DNA of 64,000 bases. Source: Triglochin maritima (lineage: Eukaryota > Streptophyta > Magnoliopsida > Alismatales > Juncaginaceae). Made by a program: the position numbers and the translations under genes. Within the stretch, counting starts at the first letter, position 1, and each line of letters begins with the position of its first letter. Positions 11,027 to 22,227 of the stretch are shown in pieces. The stretch covers positions 942,501-1,006,500 of the forward strand of contig OY821779.1 in the NCBI GenBank assembly GCA_963682175.1, in the 5' to 3' direction. The notes below the pieces were generated by a model, which had not been told where the DNA came from, made no database searches, and saw nothing but the letters and a program-made list of their open reading frames with translations.

Positions 11027-12933
11027 CAAGAACACCATTAGGTTTCTTCTCTTCCAACTTTTAAATTTTGTATGTTTTTTCTTCTCCTTTTTGTGTTTTT
11101 GTTGGATCATAATAATGATGCAAGTGGTCCTTAACCACGTTTTCTTTCTTTGTCAAATGATGTTGAATTGTTGATTCATTTGTTGTACAATTGACATAAT
11201 CTGTTTAGTTGGTTGTTGTGAGATAGATACATGTATGACTTAATTTTTCAAAGGTGATAGATTAATATTAGTTTAAAGACGGTATTTGCTAAAGTTCAGA
11301 ATTCGAGTTTTAGGAATATTTGTTCCTCTTTGCTGGTAATAATTACTAGATTTATGTTTCGTAATTGTATCCATTTTTTATTTTTTTAATAAATTGTTTA
11401 TAATATCATAAATTTTGGGCAAAAGGTAATTCATTTGGTATAATCTAAAAGGTAGCTCTAGAAAAGTAATTTAAGGTTAGGTAGTCTTAAATCTAAAGGT
11501 TAATAAAGATATGGGTTAATTACAATTTGTCTCACTAAATTATGCATTTGTATCACTTTATATTTTTTGAACTTTCAAAGTTAACAGCTACCCCTCTTAA
11601 CTTTCATTTTGTAACATTTTATCCTCCTGAATTTTAAAAATTCATTATTTAACACACACGTTTTTCCCTAATTTTTTTGTTGTATCTCTAATATTCTCAT
11701 AAACCTATATTTACGTGAAAGTTTGGATCGAAACGGAGATTAGATATGGTTGGAATTTGGGTCGGATTGAAACTTGAATTGCTCTTTTTTATACTTCATT
11801 GTAGTTCTAAAATCCTAAATGTGCTCGTCGAGAATTCAAAAGTACAAAGTTGTATCTTTATAACTTTATTGTGACTTGTCATTATATCACGTAGCATTTC
11901 TCGTACCTCCATTCATCATGTGCGTTCGGGGGAAAAATTGTTAAGTCGTATGATCTATGATTCATAGAACATGTGTCATTGATGTCTATTTTGTGCCTTT
12001 TGTCATTTTAATTTTCTACTTATGCTCGTTCAGTATGACTTTGTTGAGAGTCACAGACTTAAAAAATGACGACCTAAAGTAGAATATTATATGCGTATGC
12101 GACGAAATTACACATGGTATACATACCATGTCACCATGTGTAACATGAGGCCAAATAATTTATGTTCAAGTTAACGTGATTCTTTTCCAAAATCTGTTTT
12201 TCATAACGCATCTGCCAATACCTGTTTTGAAGGTATCTTTTGCCTTCACCTCTAACTTCTCGTCCTAAAAAAATTCATGTCAGTTTGACATACGTTTCTT
12301 AACATCACTGTTACTTTAACAGAGTGTATGATATTTGCTGCCTTTATGACTGTGAAGTGAGAAGACTTTCCTCATACATATACAGAGAAGTAATTGCTGT
12401 AACTTATTATCATCTTATTATCCTTTATAATGTATATTCGATGGCCAAACTGAAAATATTTAGATGTCATGAAAAATAATGAATTGAGATTACCAGATCA
12501 AGCGTATAATATTTCGGCCAACTGCAAAGTGTTCACTGTTCAGACATCATGAAATGTTGAAGGATGGTAGATTCTTTTTACAGTATTCAAGGGTATTAGT
12601 GAAACCATCCCTCAAAGTAGTCAGTGATCATGAGCTGCAATTTGTACCCAATTAGAGGTAAGAAACTCCAAAGCAACACTAAACATAAGCCCACAAAGTA
12701 AAATAATTGATTGGTTTAAGACGATGATTAAAAATGCTTACTACATGTGACTATGTGAGCATCATATTAGATTATTAGGTGAGACTAGGAGCTCTCATAT
12801 AAACATAGTAGTTTCTGTCGAATATGCCAACTCTAACAGTGTACCCAAATATTAAAATGTCTAGAAGGTGTTGCTTATTGGTTTATTTAAGTGCTATTAT
12901 TCAACTTCAACCTTTAGGAAAAAATTGCAACAT
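11027..12933. other. 3' flank and intergenic DNA between small gene 1 and the Copia remnant
   Basis: No coding region recognised. Around 11513-11690 the text GGTTAATTACAATTTG and following resembles the MITE at 40720-40940, so an old relative may lie here, but I found no matching right end. Confidence 0.35.
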
Positions 12934-13210
12934 GTAGAAATCTAGTAACGAGTTTGAGAAGAGAGGAAGAAAGGAAGAAGATCTAATGTTTCTGATTTGT
13001 TGTGTGTTTTCTTACAATTTGAACTGTTTAGTATATATACATGACATTTTATTTCCGTTGGGCTGGTTGTAGCGAGGAGATGCGTCTTTACTTTGTTTGT
13101 TTGTCGAGGAGGTGCGTGCTGGGGAGATGTGTCTTTAATTCGTTTGTTTGTCGAGGAGGTGCGTCTTTAATCCTGGTTGCTTCGGATACTCCCCCTGTCT
13201 TCAATCTTCA
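12934..13210 (-). repeat. 3' LTR of the Ty1-copia element (277 bp)
   Basis: Starts TGTAGAAATC and ends CAATCTTCA on the plus strand, next to the polypurine tract (plus-strand ACTCCCCCT at about 13213-13221). On the minus strand it contains a TATA-like TATATATAC. Internal short duplications carry TTGTTTGTCGAGGAGG. No matching 5' LTR was found to the right of the coding part. Confidence 0.6.
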
Positions 13211-13220
13211 ATACTCCCCC

Positions 13221-16200
13221 TCAAGTTGGGTCCTGAAATAAGTTGAAGAGACCTAACTTGGAAAGGATGTGGTTTGCTTGCGGTTGATCGAGAGCTTTGG
13301 TGAAAATATCAGCGAGTTGATCGTTGCTAGGAACATAGGGAACTTCTATTTCTTTGGCCTGGATCTTCTCACGGATGAAGTGACAGACGACTTCAATGTG
13401 TTTGGTTCTTTCGTGAAACACTGGGTTTTGAGCTATGTGTCGAGCTGCATTGTTGTCACAGAACATTTTTATCGGGAGGTGGTAAGGTTGTCCCATGTCG
13501 AGGAGTAGTTGCCTTAACCAGATGAGTTCGCTGGTAGTGGATGCCATAGCCCGGTATTCAGCCTCAGCACTGGATCTGGCAACAACAGTTTGCTTTTTGC
13601 TGCGCCATGTTACAAGATTTCCTCCAACAAATGTGCAGAAACCTGTAGTTGATCTTCGATCGTGACTTCCTGCCCAATCTGCATCAGAGAAACCAGTTAT
13701 TGAATTAGAATTGTTGTTTTTCATCCATAATCCTTGTCCTGGAGTTTTCTTAATATATCTAAGTATCCTAGTGATTATATCTAAATGAGGTGTTCGAGGT
13801 GAATGCATGAATTGGCTGATGATGCTAACAGCATAGGTTATGTCTGGTCTTGTTACAGTGAGGTATATGAGTTTCCCAACGAGTCTTTGATATTGTTGAA
13901 TGTCTTTTATGGGTTCGCCTTCAGTGGTGTTTATTTTTAGTTTAGTTTCCATGAGTGTATTTGCTGGTTTGACTCCAAGTTTGCCTGTTTCCTTTAAGAG
14001 ATCGAGGGCATATTTCCTCTGAGAGAGAAAGAGTCCTTTTTTTGAATGTGCAATTTCTATTCCTAGAAAATACTTTAGTTGTCCTAGGTCTTTAATATCA
14101 AATTTTGCTTTTAAGTGTTGTTTTATTTTGTTGATTTCATACTTGTTGTTACCAGTGATTATGATATCATCTACGTATACTAGAATGATGGTGGTGATAG
14201 TTTGATGATGTTTGGTAAACATAGATGCGTCAGCGGAAGACTTTTTAAACCCGTAAGACAGGAGACAATAGCTAAGCTTGGCATACCAGGCACGAGGGGA
14301 TTGTTTCAATCCGTAGATGACTTTGTTGAGTCTGCAAACCTGATTTGTTGAGGTGTAACCGGGTGGAGGAGTCATGTATACTTCTTCCTCGAGGTTTCCT
14401 TGAAGGAAGGCATTTTTTACATCCATTTGATAGAGTTCCCAATTTCTATTCACGGCTATAGAGAGTAAAACACGGACTGTGTTCATTTTTGCTACTGGGG
14501 CAAAGGTTTCTAGATAATCTAGACCGTAAGTTTGTGTGTACCCTTTTGCTACTAATCTTGCTTTGTATCTTTCTATTGTCCCATCACTATTGTATTTGAT
14601 TTTATATATCCATTTGCATCCTACGGGCTTAATTCCTTTTGTGATTGGGGTTAGGATCCAGGTGTTGTTTGTCTCTAGGGCTTGGATTTCTTCTTCCATG
14701 ACTTTGCACCATTTTTGATCCCTTATGGCCTCATTGTAATTTTTTGGTTATATCTGAGTATCTATAGTTCCTAGAAAGGCTTTATGATGTGTTTTTACTT
14801 GTTGGTATGATAGATAATCCTGGATAGGATAAGTGACGTGAGAGGTGATATAGTTGTGCAGATATCTTGGTGGGCAAGTTGGTCGAGTTGATCTTCTTGG
14901 AATGTTTTCTTCTTCGTGATCAGATGGAGTTTCATTGTCTTCTTCTTGAAGATCAGGCGTCCTTGCGGTGATCTCAGGATCGCAGGTGATGGGTATTGGC
15001 GTGTCAGCGGAATTAGGTGGTTCTGGAGGTCTGTTGTTTCCATCTTCTGGGCCGAAAAAAGGACTACTTTCTACAAACTGTACATCCCGAGAAGTATACA
15101 ATTTACAATTTTCTGGGTCATAACATTTATACCCTTTTTTGTTAAAAGAATATCCTAAAAAAATACATTTGCGAGAATTGAAATCAAGCTTGTCATCTCT
15201 TTTCCTGTGAACAAACACAATACACCCAAAAACTCGTAGGTGATCAAGTAAAGTTTTTCGACCAGTCAGAATTTCTAAGGGTTGTTTGTTTTGGAGACGA
15301 GGACTAGGTAGTCGATTGATAAGGTAAGCAGCAGTTAAAACAACATCGGACCAAAACTTTTTGGAACGTGATTTTGAAAGAGTAGTGAACGTGTTATATT
15401 CAAGAGGTGACGATTTTTTCTTTCAGCTACACCGTTTTGTTGTGGTGTGTCAACACAGGTGGTTTGATGAAGGATGCCTTTTTGTTTTAGAAAAGCTTGA
15501 AAGACATTACTGGTGTACTCGGATCCATTATCTGACCTTAAGATTTTAATTTTGAAATCATACATGTTTTCCACAAACTTTGTAACGTGCAAAAAATATC
15601 AAAAGCTTCAGATTTTGATTTTAATAAGTAAATCCATGTAGTACGAGAAAAATCGTCGATAAAGGTGATAAAATATTTGAACCCATTGTAGGATTCAGTT
15701 GGGGCTGGTCCCCAGATATCAGAGTGTATTAGTTCTAATGGTTGTTTTGTTTTAATAGATGATAAATGAAATGACGATCGAGTTTGTTTTGAGAATCTGC
15801 ATACATCACATGATAAATCCGTTCTAATAGAAGGAAAAAACGATTTTAAAACAGAATGCGACGGATGTCCCATCCTTTTATGCCATAACTCATGTTTGGA
15901 AAATTTTCCAACATGTAAAGCATGCATACTTTGATCTAGAATATAAAGATTATTAGCAAGTCGACCCCTACCAATCGTCTTCCCGGAGGTACGATCCTGA
16001 AATACAACATCAACAGGTGAGAAGATAATATTACAATTTAATTCTTTTGTGATTTTTGCAACAGATAATAAGTTTGATTCAAAAGGGGGGACATACAAAA
16101 CATTCTTTGCTATTTTATCAAGTAATATCATATTTCCTTTTCCTTTTATTTCTACTTGGTTTCCATTAGCTACACTTACAAAATTATTTAGTAGAGATAT

Positions 16201-16680
16201 GTTTCTTTTAAGATCTAGTAGTAAACTTTGATTTCCAGTCATGTGATCAGTGGCGCCGGAATCAATAACCCATATATTATTTTTCCTTTTTTCAGATTTG
16301 AAAGCTGAAGAATGATTTTTCAGAGTTTGTATCATACCTGCCGAATTACCTTAACCAGAAGGACCATTGTGCAAAAAATCGTTCAATTTGTTTATAAGGA
16401 CATGGATGTCCTCCTCTGAGCCCATTGGGCCTGTGCGGTTTTGATCCGCGACTTGTTGGTTTATGCGATTGTTTGGAGAGAATAACCTCCCTGTGGTCGG
16501 GTTTGGAGCCGACCCGAATGTGCTATCCGGATTCGCCGAAGTATTTAAGCCTCCTGATCCGACTGCTGACATTCCGAATGCATCCTGCGAAAAAAAGTTA
16601 GGGTTAGGGTTAGGTAGGTGGCTGCCGTTGCTGCCTCCTGTGGCGGCGATGTAGCCGCTGCCGCCCGATGATCACTCGTG
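13221..16680 (-). pseudogene. Decayed Ty1-copia gag-pol polyprotein
   Basis: Read on the minus strand. A gag N-terminal remnant (16680 down to about 16354) ends at an in-frame TAA at 16351-16353. Next come the protease (WVIDSGATDHM near 16265), the GAG-pre-integrase motif (LWHKRMGHPS) and the integrase core, broken by frameshifts near 15590, 15335 and 14750. A long intact frame at 13221-14699 holds reverse transcriptase (YVDDIIITG) and RNase H, and its stop codon directly abuts the polypurine tract. The gag core and zinc knuckle are missing, so there is an internal deletion. With one LTR and several breaks the copy cannot be autonomous. Confidence 0.9.
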
Positions 16681-17210
16681 CGATGAACTTCTCCCATCTC
16701 CTCCTCCTCTTCTCCCATCTCCTCCTCCTCTTCTGTTGTTGTCTTTTGCCTCTCCTAGTCTTTTTGCCTTTCAAGTCGAAACTTTAGATATATTTTTTTT
16801 CGAAAAATAAATATAGGTGCGCATTGAACTTTTACTTCACTTTGTGTGCTGATCCCTGAAAAGCTTTGAGGATATTCTTACAGGTTGGCATGGTTTGAAG
16901 ATATCAAAATTCAAAACCAAGAATAGCATAATAGTTTCTACATGGTGCCGTCAAAAATCCACGGTTTGATTTGTTGTATTTTATAATAGAGTCCTAATCA
17001 CTGGATCTCACGCTTGTTGTTTTTAACCGAAAAATGGTTTAAATTTTAAAGGTACCTTTGAATACGACGCTCTGAGTTCGGATTTCCTTCACGTACACTT
17101 TATGGTTTTAACTTTCAACTACTGTCGCAACCTATAATAGTAACTATGTTTAGGATCCCAATCTTGTAAATCCGCCACATCAGTTGCTTGTAAAAGATGA
17201 CCATTTATCA
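16681..17210. other. Flank of the Copia remnant, no 5' LTR seen
   Basis: A CTCCTCCTCTTCTCCCAT duplication at 16690-16735 may be the element's leader. Neither a tRNA-complementary primer site nor a second LTR was found. The rest is AT-rich and unremarkable. Confidence 0.35.
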
Positions 17211-17215
17211 AGGGA

Positions 17216-17870
17216 TTACTATTCGTCGTCGGAAAACTACTTAAATCGTCTTAAAAATTACTTTTTTCCCTTAACAAATCAATCAATACACATTTCGTCT
17301 CGTGTCTTTAAAGAAGATGTTTGACCCAATTTTACTTACATTTCTAATACCAACACCACGAAAATGTTTGGCGAAACACCTTGATCCGACGAGGTAACGA
17401 AGGCAAAAAAAAAATTCCAACTCGGACGTCTGGTTAAGACGCCTCCACCTTTGTGGAGGCGTCTTAGCGAGGTGCCTCCACTAACGTGGTGACGTCGGGC
17501 TAAGACGCCTCCACCTATGTGGAGGCGTGTTAATGAGACGTCCATTTTTTTAATTTTCTTTTAAATTAATTTTTTGCGATTTTGTTGGTCGCCCGACTGT
17601 TGGGTCGGACGTCTCCCGCGGATGTCTCACCAAAAAAAAATTAAAAAAATTAAAATAAACAAAGTAATTTATCAGATTTGAGTAATCTGGGACGTCCGCT
17701 GGTTCTTTTCCTGGCCTCCGAGACATCCTATTTGGTGAATAGAATAATAATATGAAGAGAGAGTGATGTTAGGAGAGTGAAATGAAGAGTTATATAAGTA
17801 GAAATGGTAGAAAGACAAAATGATAATCTGTACGGACGATTTAAGTAGTTTTACGACGACAAATAGCAGT
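17216..17870. mobile_element. Non-autonomous DNA transposon with about 33-bp terminal inverted repeats
   Basis: The left end (about 17218-17250) and right end (17835-17870) are inverted copies that share CTATT(C/T)GTCGTCG then AAAACTACTTAAATCGTC, with few mismatches. The inside is unusual. It holds repeated, self-complementary GC-rich blocks of the type GACGCCTCCACC...GTGGAGGCGTC at about 17430-17545, and an AT-rich second half. There is no coding potential. I could not fix the target duplication, so the superfamily is open. Confidence 0.6.
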
Positions 17871-18780
17871 TAAATTTATTAATGTTCAAGTTATTTCCTT
17901 AAGCTTAGAAAAAATTATAAAATAATCACATGGCCAATTGACAAACCTTTGGTTTCATAAGTCAATTTGGTTTCCTCAAGTAGAAGCTCGTACTCCTCAT
18001 TAGATTCCAATTGTGTAACTGAAAGTCAAGAAACCAAACTTCTAGAAACCTTTCATGTGTTTAAAAATATTTTTGTAGCAAAAAGCTGTCTGTCATATGT
18101 GATCTCCATGGAACTAAACCAAACTATCAAATTGGATTACACAATAGATCACACTTTTTCCTTCTAGAATTTCATGAAGTGCTTCACAAAAACCTTGGGC
18201 TCCACCTCAGTCCTCAGATGACGCATCATACTTATCTTTGCTCTTTCTACTAATTGTTGTTGTTGTTTTAGAAATAATTTATAATGGTTCGATCAAAATG
18301 ATATAATCCACTGATAAGTCATATTAACAAGACCTTAATCCCTGTAATTGAGTCAGATTTAAAATTTATTAAGTGAACCATATATGTAGGTAACTTGTGA
18401 GTTAATATGATAGGAATTTTGTGAAACAAGAATTGAGCAAGGAGTGCTCAAGTTGCAGAAGATTTGTGAAGATGGACACCGATATCTTCTTTTACATCAA
18501 TATTACATGGTTGGAATAACAAATTGGATAGTATAAAAGTTGCGATCAATTGGAATGATTACTGTACATAACATTAATTTCATCTAGAATCCATGCAATA
18601 ATACAGACTACAATTTATATAAGCAGCCACATTCTTCCTTGTTTATCTTCATTCACGACCTTTCCTTTTCATGGCCCAATCAAGAAGAAAAAAGACAAAT
18701 CCAACATGTAAAACCACTAACACTTGTTTTAAACGAAATCCACAGGAAACTACTTTCAAAAACAAATTCTACAAGAAATA
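17871..18780. other. Intergenic DNA upstream of small gene 2
   Basis: AT-rich with no recognisable gene. The 66-codon plus-strand frame at 17967-18167 has no family resemblance. Confidence 0.35.
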
Positions 18781-18813
18781 TGACGTGGCTAAGCAACATG
18801 TCTTTATAAATAT
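18781..18813 (+). promoter_or_regulatory. Putative promoter of small gene 2: ABRE-like site and TATA box
   Basis: TGACGTGGC at 18781-18789 contains an ABRE/G-box-like ACGTGGC core. TTTATAAATA follows at about 18803-18812, some 65 bp before the ATG. The layout is that of a core promoter. The regulatory role is inferred. Confidence 0.4.
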
Positions 18814-18878
18814 GTAGACGCGCGAGACACAATTTTGTTAATTGGATGTGATTTAATCACAAAACCCAACCACTGAGA

Positions 18879-19217
18879 ATGATGGATCGATCTTGTTTTG
18901 TAGGCCAAGAAGTGTGTTCTCTGAAATCTAAGGCATTGTCATCATCTTCTCTTCACATTTTGGAGGCTAAAAGAAAATTATCGATAGCGGGCGACGATGC
19001 CAAGGCTAAGGATCTTGACAAGCTATGCTCTTGGTTTAACGACGACAGTGGTGTTGACGGCGAAGTTGAAGATGGTATAGAGGATGCAACAAAAAAAATT
19101 GATAAACCAGAATTGAAGAGGAAGAGAAGAAAGATGGAAAAGGTTGAGTTGGTTGATAGGAGGGAAAGTGATAGAATGTTTTGGGAGACATGTTTGACCT
19201 CAGGCTATCCACCATGA
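18879..19217 (+). CDS. Small protein with FWETCLTSGYPP tail, copy 2 (112 aa)
   Basis: Single-exon frame of 112 codons, starting MMDRSC. A Ser-rich N-terminal third is followed by an acidic centre (DDSGVDGEVEDGIED), a basic nuclear-signal-like cluster (KRKRRKMEK near residue 80), and the tail RRESDRMFWETCLTSGYPP. The tail matches the 10625 and 20082 genes; the rest barely aligns. The first Met at 18879 and the second at 18882 are both possible starts. A TATA box and an ACGTGGC element stand upstream at a suitable distance. Function unknown. The basic cluster makes nuclear localisation plausible. Confidence 0.8.
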   Translation: MMDRSCFVGQEVCSLKSKALSSSSLHILEAKRKLSIAGDDAKAKDLDKLCSWFNDDSGVDGEVEDGIEDATKKIDKPELKRKRRKMEKVELVDRRESDRMFWETCLTSGYPP

Positions 19218-20010
19218 TCAGTGGAGCCTGTTTGATTAGCTAGTAGATGTCATGGATTTGAAAGTTGTAAATACTTTGGGGTTCTTTATTAATTACTATT
19301 TATAATATTGTATTAGTTTCTTCCCAAGCTCAAATTTTTTTTTTTTTTTGTATTGAGGGACTACTATATACTTAATACTCATGTGTAGTGTTCAACTGCT
19401 TCGAAATGGCTGAACATGAATTTCCATTAGTTTTTTTTCTTCCAGATTTGTTATCAAACATAATAGATAATTTTGAAAATCCCAAACAATCACACATGAA
19501 ACATAAAGATCAAATTTCAGCTGGGAAGAAGGAAATAATTGTAAGAATGCAGCAACACTGTATTTGTACATTGTATCGAATACATTTTAAACGAAATCAT
19601 TGATAATAATTAACAAATCATAATTAACAAATCATTGATAATATAATTGAAAATTTCTTTTAAAAAGACGAAGTTACGTGTACCAACAGAGGATGATTCA
19701 GCTGCTGGAGCACTAATTAAGTAAGATTACGGTAAAGATAGAACAACAAATCAACTGGACCACATGATTTGTTGATGATTTTTTTGGGTTCGACGCCTTG
19801 ACCTAATGATTAATACCTCTTAACAAAAGAAAAGAAGAAAAAAAAAACTAAATCCAACTCGTGCATGGCCTTCTAGAAAAGGTGGTTACCTTTTACCCCA
19901 ATTAAACCTAACAATTAAGTTTGGCAGTTCGACCTCAATAATTAATAAACTTCGTTGGTATTAAACAAGTCAAATTTGACAGCTCAATTATTTGCCAAGT
20001 ATAGCAAACT
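19218..20010. other. Intergenic DNA between small genes 2 and 3
   Basis: AT-rich. An ACGTG core occurs at 19676-19680 upstream of gene 3. No coding region recognised. Confidence 0.35.
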
Positions 20011-20016
20011 TGTTTC

Positions 20017-20031
20017 TATAATATATATATA
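20017..20031 (+). promoter_or_regulatory. TATA box of small gene 3
   Basis: TATAATATATATATA lies about 50-65 bp upstream of the ATG at 20082. It fits a core promoter for the third small gene. Confidence 0.4.
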
Positions 20032-20081
20032 GGAAGGAGGATAGTAGTTTCTTCACTCGAATTCTTTGGGTGGTGATTATT

Positions 20082-20306
20082 ATGGATTTGAGAGGCAAAG
20101 AAGGCTCCTTGGAGAGTTCCATTTGTGGTGCACAACTTGATGATCAGGAATCCGATTTCGATGGCGACACGATCGGAGAAAGGGAGGTCGAGATCAAGAA
20201 GAAAAGAGGCGGTGATGATGGTGAGATTATAAGTCAAAGGTCTTTAAAAGAGATGGAAGAAGATAGATTGTTTTGGGAAATTTGTTTAGTCTATGGATAC
20301 CCATAG
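20082..20306 (+). CDS. Small protein with FWEICLVYGYP tail, copy 3 (74 aa)
   Basis: The first true ATG of the frame is at 20082; the frame can be extended to 20070 only with a GTG. The 74-residue product begins MDLRGKEGS, has an acidic middle (DDQESDFDGDTIGEREVE), a short basic cluster (KKKR near residue 40) and ends KEMEEDRLFWEICLVYGYP. It is the shortest and most divergent of the three family members in this window. The shared order of acidic region, basic cluster and terminal motif with copy 2 supports homology. Function unknown. Confidence 0.75.
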   Translation: MDLRGKEGSLESSICGAQLDDQESDFDGDTIGEREVEIKKKRGGDDGEIISQRSLKEMEEDRLFWEICLVYGYP

Positions 20307-20649
20307 TTTGGTAATCTTCTTGTTTTGTCCACTTCACATTGTATGAGTTTGATTAACTTTGGGGGCATCAAACCACCCCAATTATGAGTCGAAAATGACT
20401 TCCAAATTTTAAACTCTGATTGTCTCTACAGTATAAAGGTTGTGTTGTTCATTTTTTTGGTAAGCCGTGTCCACTAAAAATAAAAATGCTAATGTAATGG
20501 CTTCATATAAAAAATTGTGATTTTCAGTGGATTCAAAACAGCTCCTTCCGAGCGTAACTTATAGAAATGGATTTCAGTTAAGTATTCGTACAAAATCATC
20601 CATGGAAAACACGATCGCAAATTTTCTTGAAGTCTATTTCTTAGATCAT

Positions 20650-21098
20650 AAATAATCATTCCCGGACTATCCCCACCAGTCATGTTCCATCTCTCTGTCA
20701 CGTCAACTTTTTTCTCTGTCATGTCAGCTCACCCAACTCACGCAAAAAAAAACTTTAACTACACTCAGACAACTCATCCACCTTACGTTCTCTTTCCTCC
20801 ACGTCATTTGGAGATCAATCATTGGTAAAATATATTAAAAAATACAAAAAAATCTATTAAATTGAAACAAATAAAAAATATATTTTCAGAAAAAATTGAA
20901 AAAAACAATTTAAAACGATTTTAAAATAAATTTATAAACGTTTTTAACAAATAACAAAAAATCAAAAAAATCGGACCAATAGGAGGCGACACCCCCCCCT
21001 CGGGGGGCGCTGACCGGGACGCCCAACACCCGGGTGGGCACCCGACCCGTTAACGGGGGACGCCCGGGCATGCATCCCCGGTTAAAGAAGCTCTTATA
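20650..21098. mobile_element. Probable MITE, same loose family as 22228-23098 (reverse orientation)
   Basis: The right end, read in reverse, starts GAGCTTCTTTAACCGGGG after a TTA. This resembles GGGCCTCCTTAACGGAGG at the left end of 22228-23098. Both elements carry a GC-rich terminal part, an AT-rich core and a CT-rich part with TCTCTTTCCTCCACGTCAT-like text. The left boundary is approximate and no target duplication is confirmed. Confidence 0.35.
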
Positions 21099-21389
21099 AA
21101 GTGTTTTCTCACTTGCCTCCGGCCTAAAATTAATGGAAATTAAGTTTCCTATCTTCTCTTTTCACTAAAATGAATATCTTATTTCAAAGATTTACCGGTA
21201 AATAAGATGTGTATCTTAAATATAATACTAAAATAGATTAAAAAAAGACATTAAAAGTATGTCCTAACTCTTAATTTATCCAAGTTTTTTTTGTTAAAAG
21301 TAGTAGATTGCATAGATAGATCACATGAGAGGCTACGTCTTAAGTTTAATACAATAGAGTGTGGTAATTAGATTGACTAGAAAGTCAAG

Positions 21390-22125
21390 TAGACAAACAA
21401 AAACACGAATGTTTCATCATGCTTGTGCTAACAACCTGAAATGCTCTTGTTTCGTCAAGTTTCGGCCTCCTCCTCCATTCTAGTCTGTCTTTCCTGCTCC
21501 TCTCTTGCCAATGTGTCCAACCATTCTTGATGGCCTCGATCTCACTATTTGTTGGATCTAATGGAGTTGGAGACGTGACCGCTACATGCTGCCCTGGATG
21601 AGGAGAGTTATGCATATTCCTTTTGGTAGTGACAATGGGAGGAAGAGGGGAGAAGTGATCAATTTTTACTCTTTTAATGCGCTCTTTTGAAATTTCTCTA
21701 GCTCTCCTTTTCTGGAACTTGTTCAAAAAATTAATAATTCGATACATTCATTGATCAAATGATTGTATGGTTGAGATTTGTTGTGAAAGATCCTATTATT
21801 TCTCTCCCTTCAATCATCCAAAGAAAATAATTTACTAGATTATCTCATTCTGCTTTAACCAAACCAAGTTGATTTGCTCCTTTAATGCGGAAGCCTTTAT
21901 TGATTCATATCGTTAAATTGAGATCTATCGCAATACCAACCTCCCAGAAATTTTCGACATATTCGCATCCGAAAAATAAGTGTTCGATATTCTCATTTTC
22001 CTTTCAACGTAACGGGCAAATTGGGTCAACTGGAATATTTTATTTTATTAATATGTCTTTTGTAAGAAGAAGTTGTTCACGTGAAAATTTTCACTTTTGG
22101 TGGGCAAAAAGATTTCCATATATGG
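21390..22125 (-). pseudogene. LINE remnant: zinc-binding region of a reverse transcriptase (zf-RVT)
   Basis: On the minus strand, fragments read IWKSFCPPKVKIFT, then NIPVDPICPL, then ENENIEHLFFGCEYVENFWE. This is the Cys/His zinc-binding region found at the C-terminus of plant LINE reverse transcriptases. The fragments lie in different frames with several stops. A 120-codon minus-strand frame at 21385-21747 continues the 3' part and has no recognised domain. The unit is inactive. Confidence 0.6.
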
Positions 22126-22227
22126 TTTAAAAAATAGACATTAAAAGTATCTCCTAACTCTTAACTTATCCAATTGTTAGTGAGGTGAGGTAGGATGGTT
22201 GACCAAAATGCGATAACAGACATCTTA

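Noticed and set aside
10539..11057. 172-codon minus-strand frame over small gene 1
   Set aside because: It is a shadow of the GAA-rich coding strand (poly-Leu). The plus-strand frame has the conserved tail.
16590..16615. Telomere-like TTAGGG triple repeat
   Set aside because: It is the reverse of a coding NPNPN stretch in the Copia gag remnant and only three units long.
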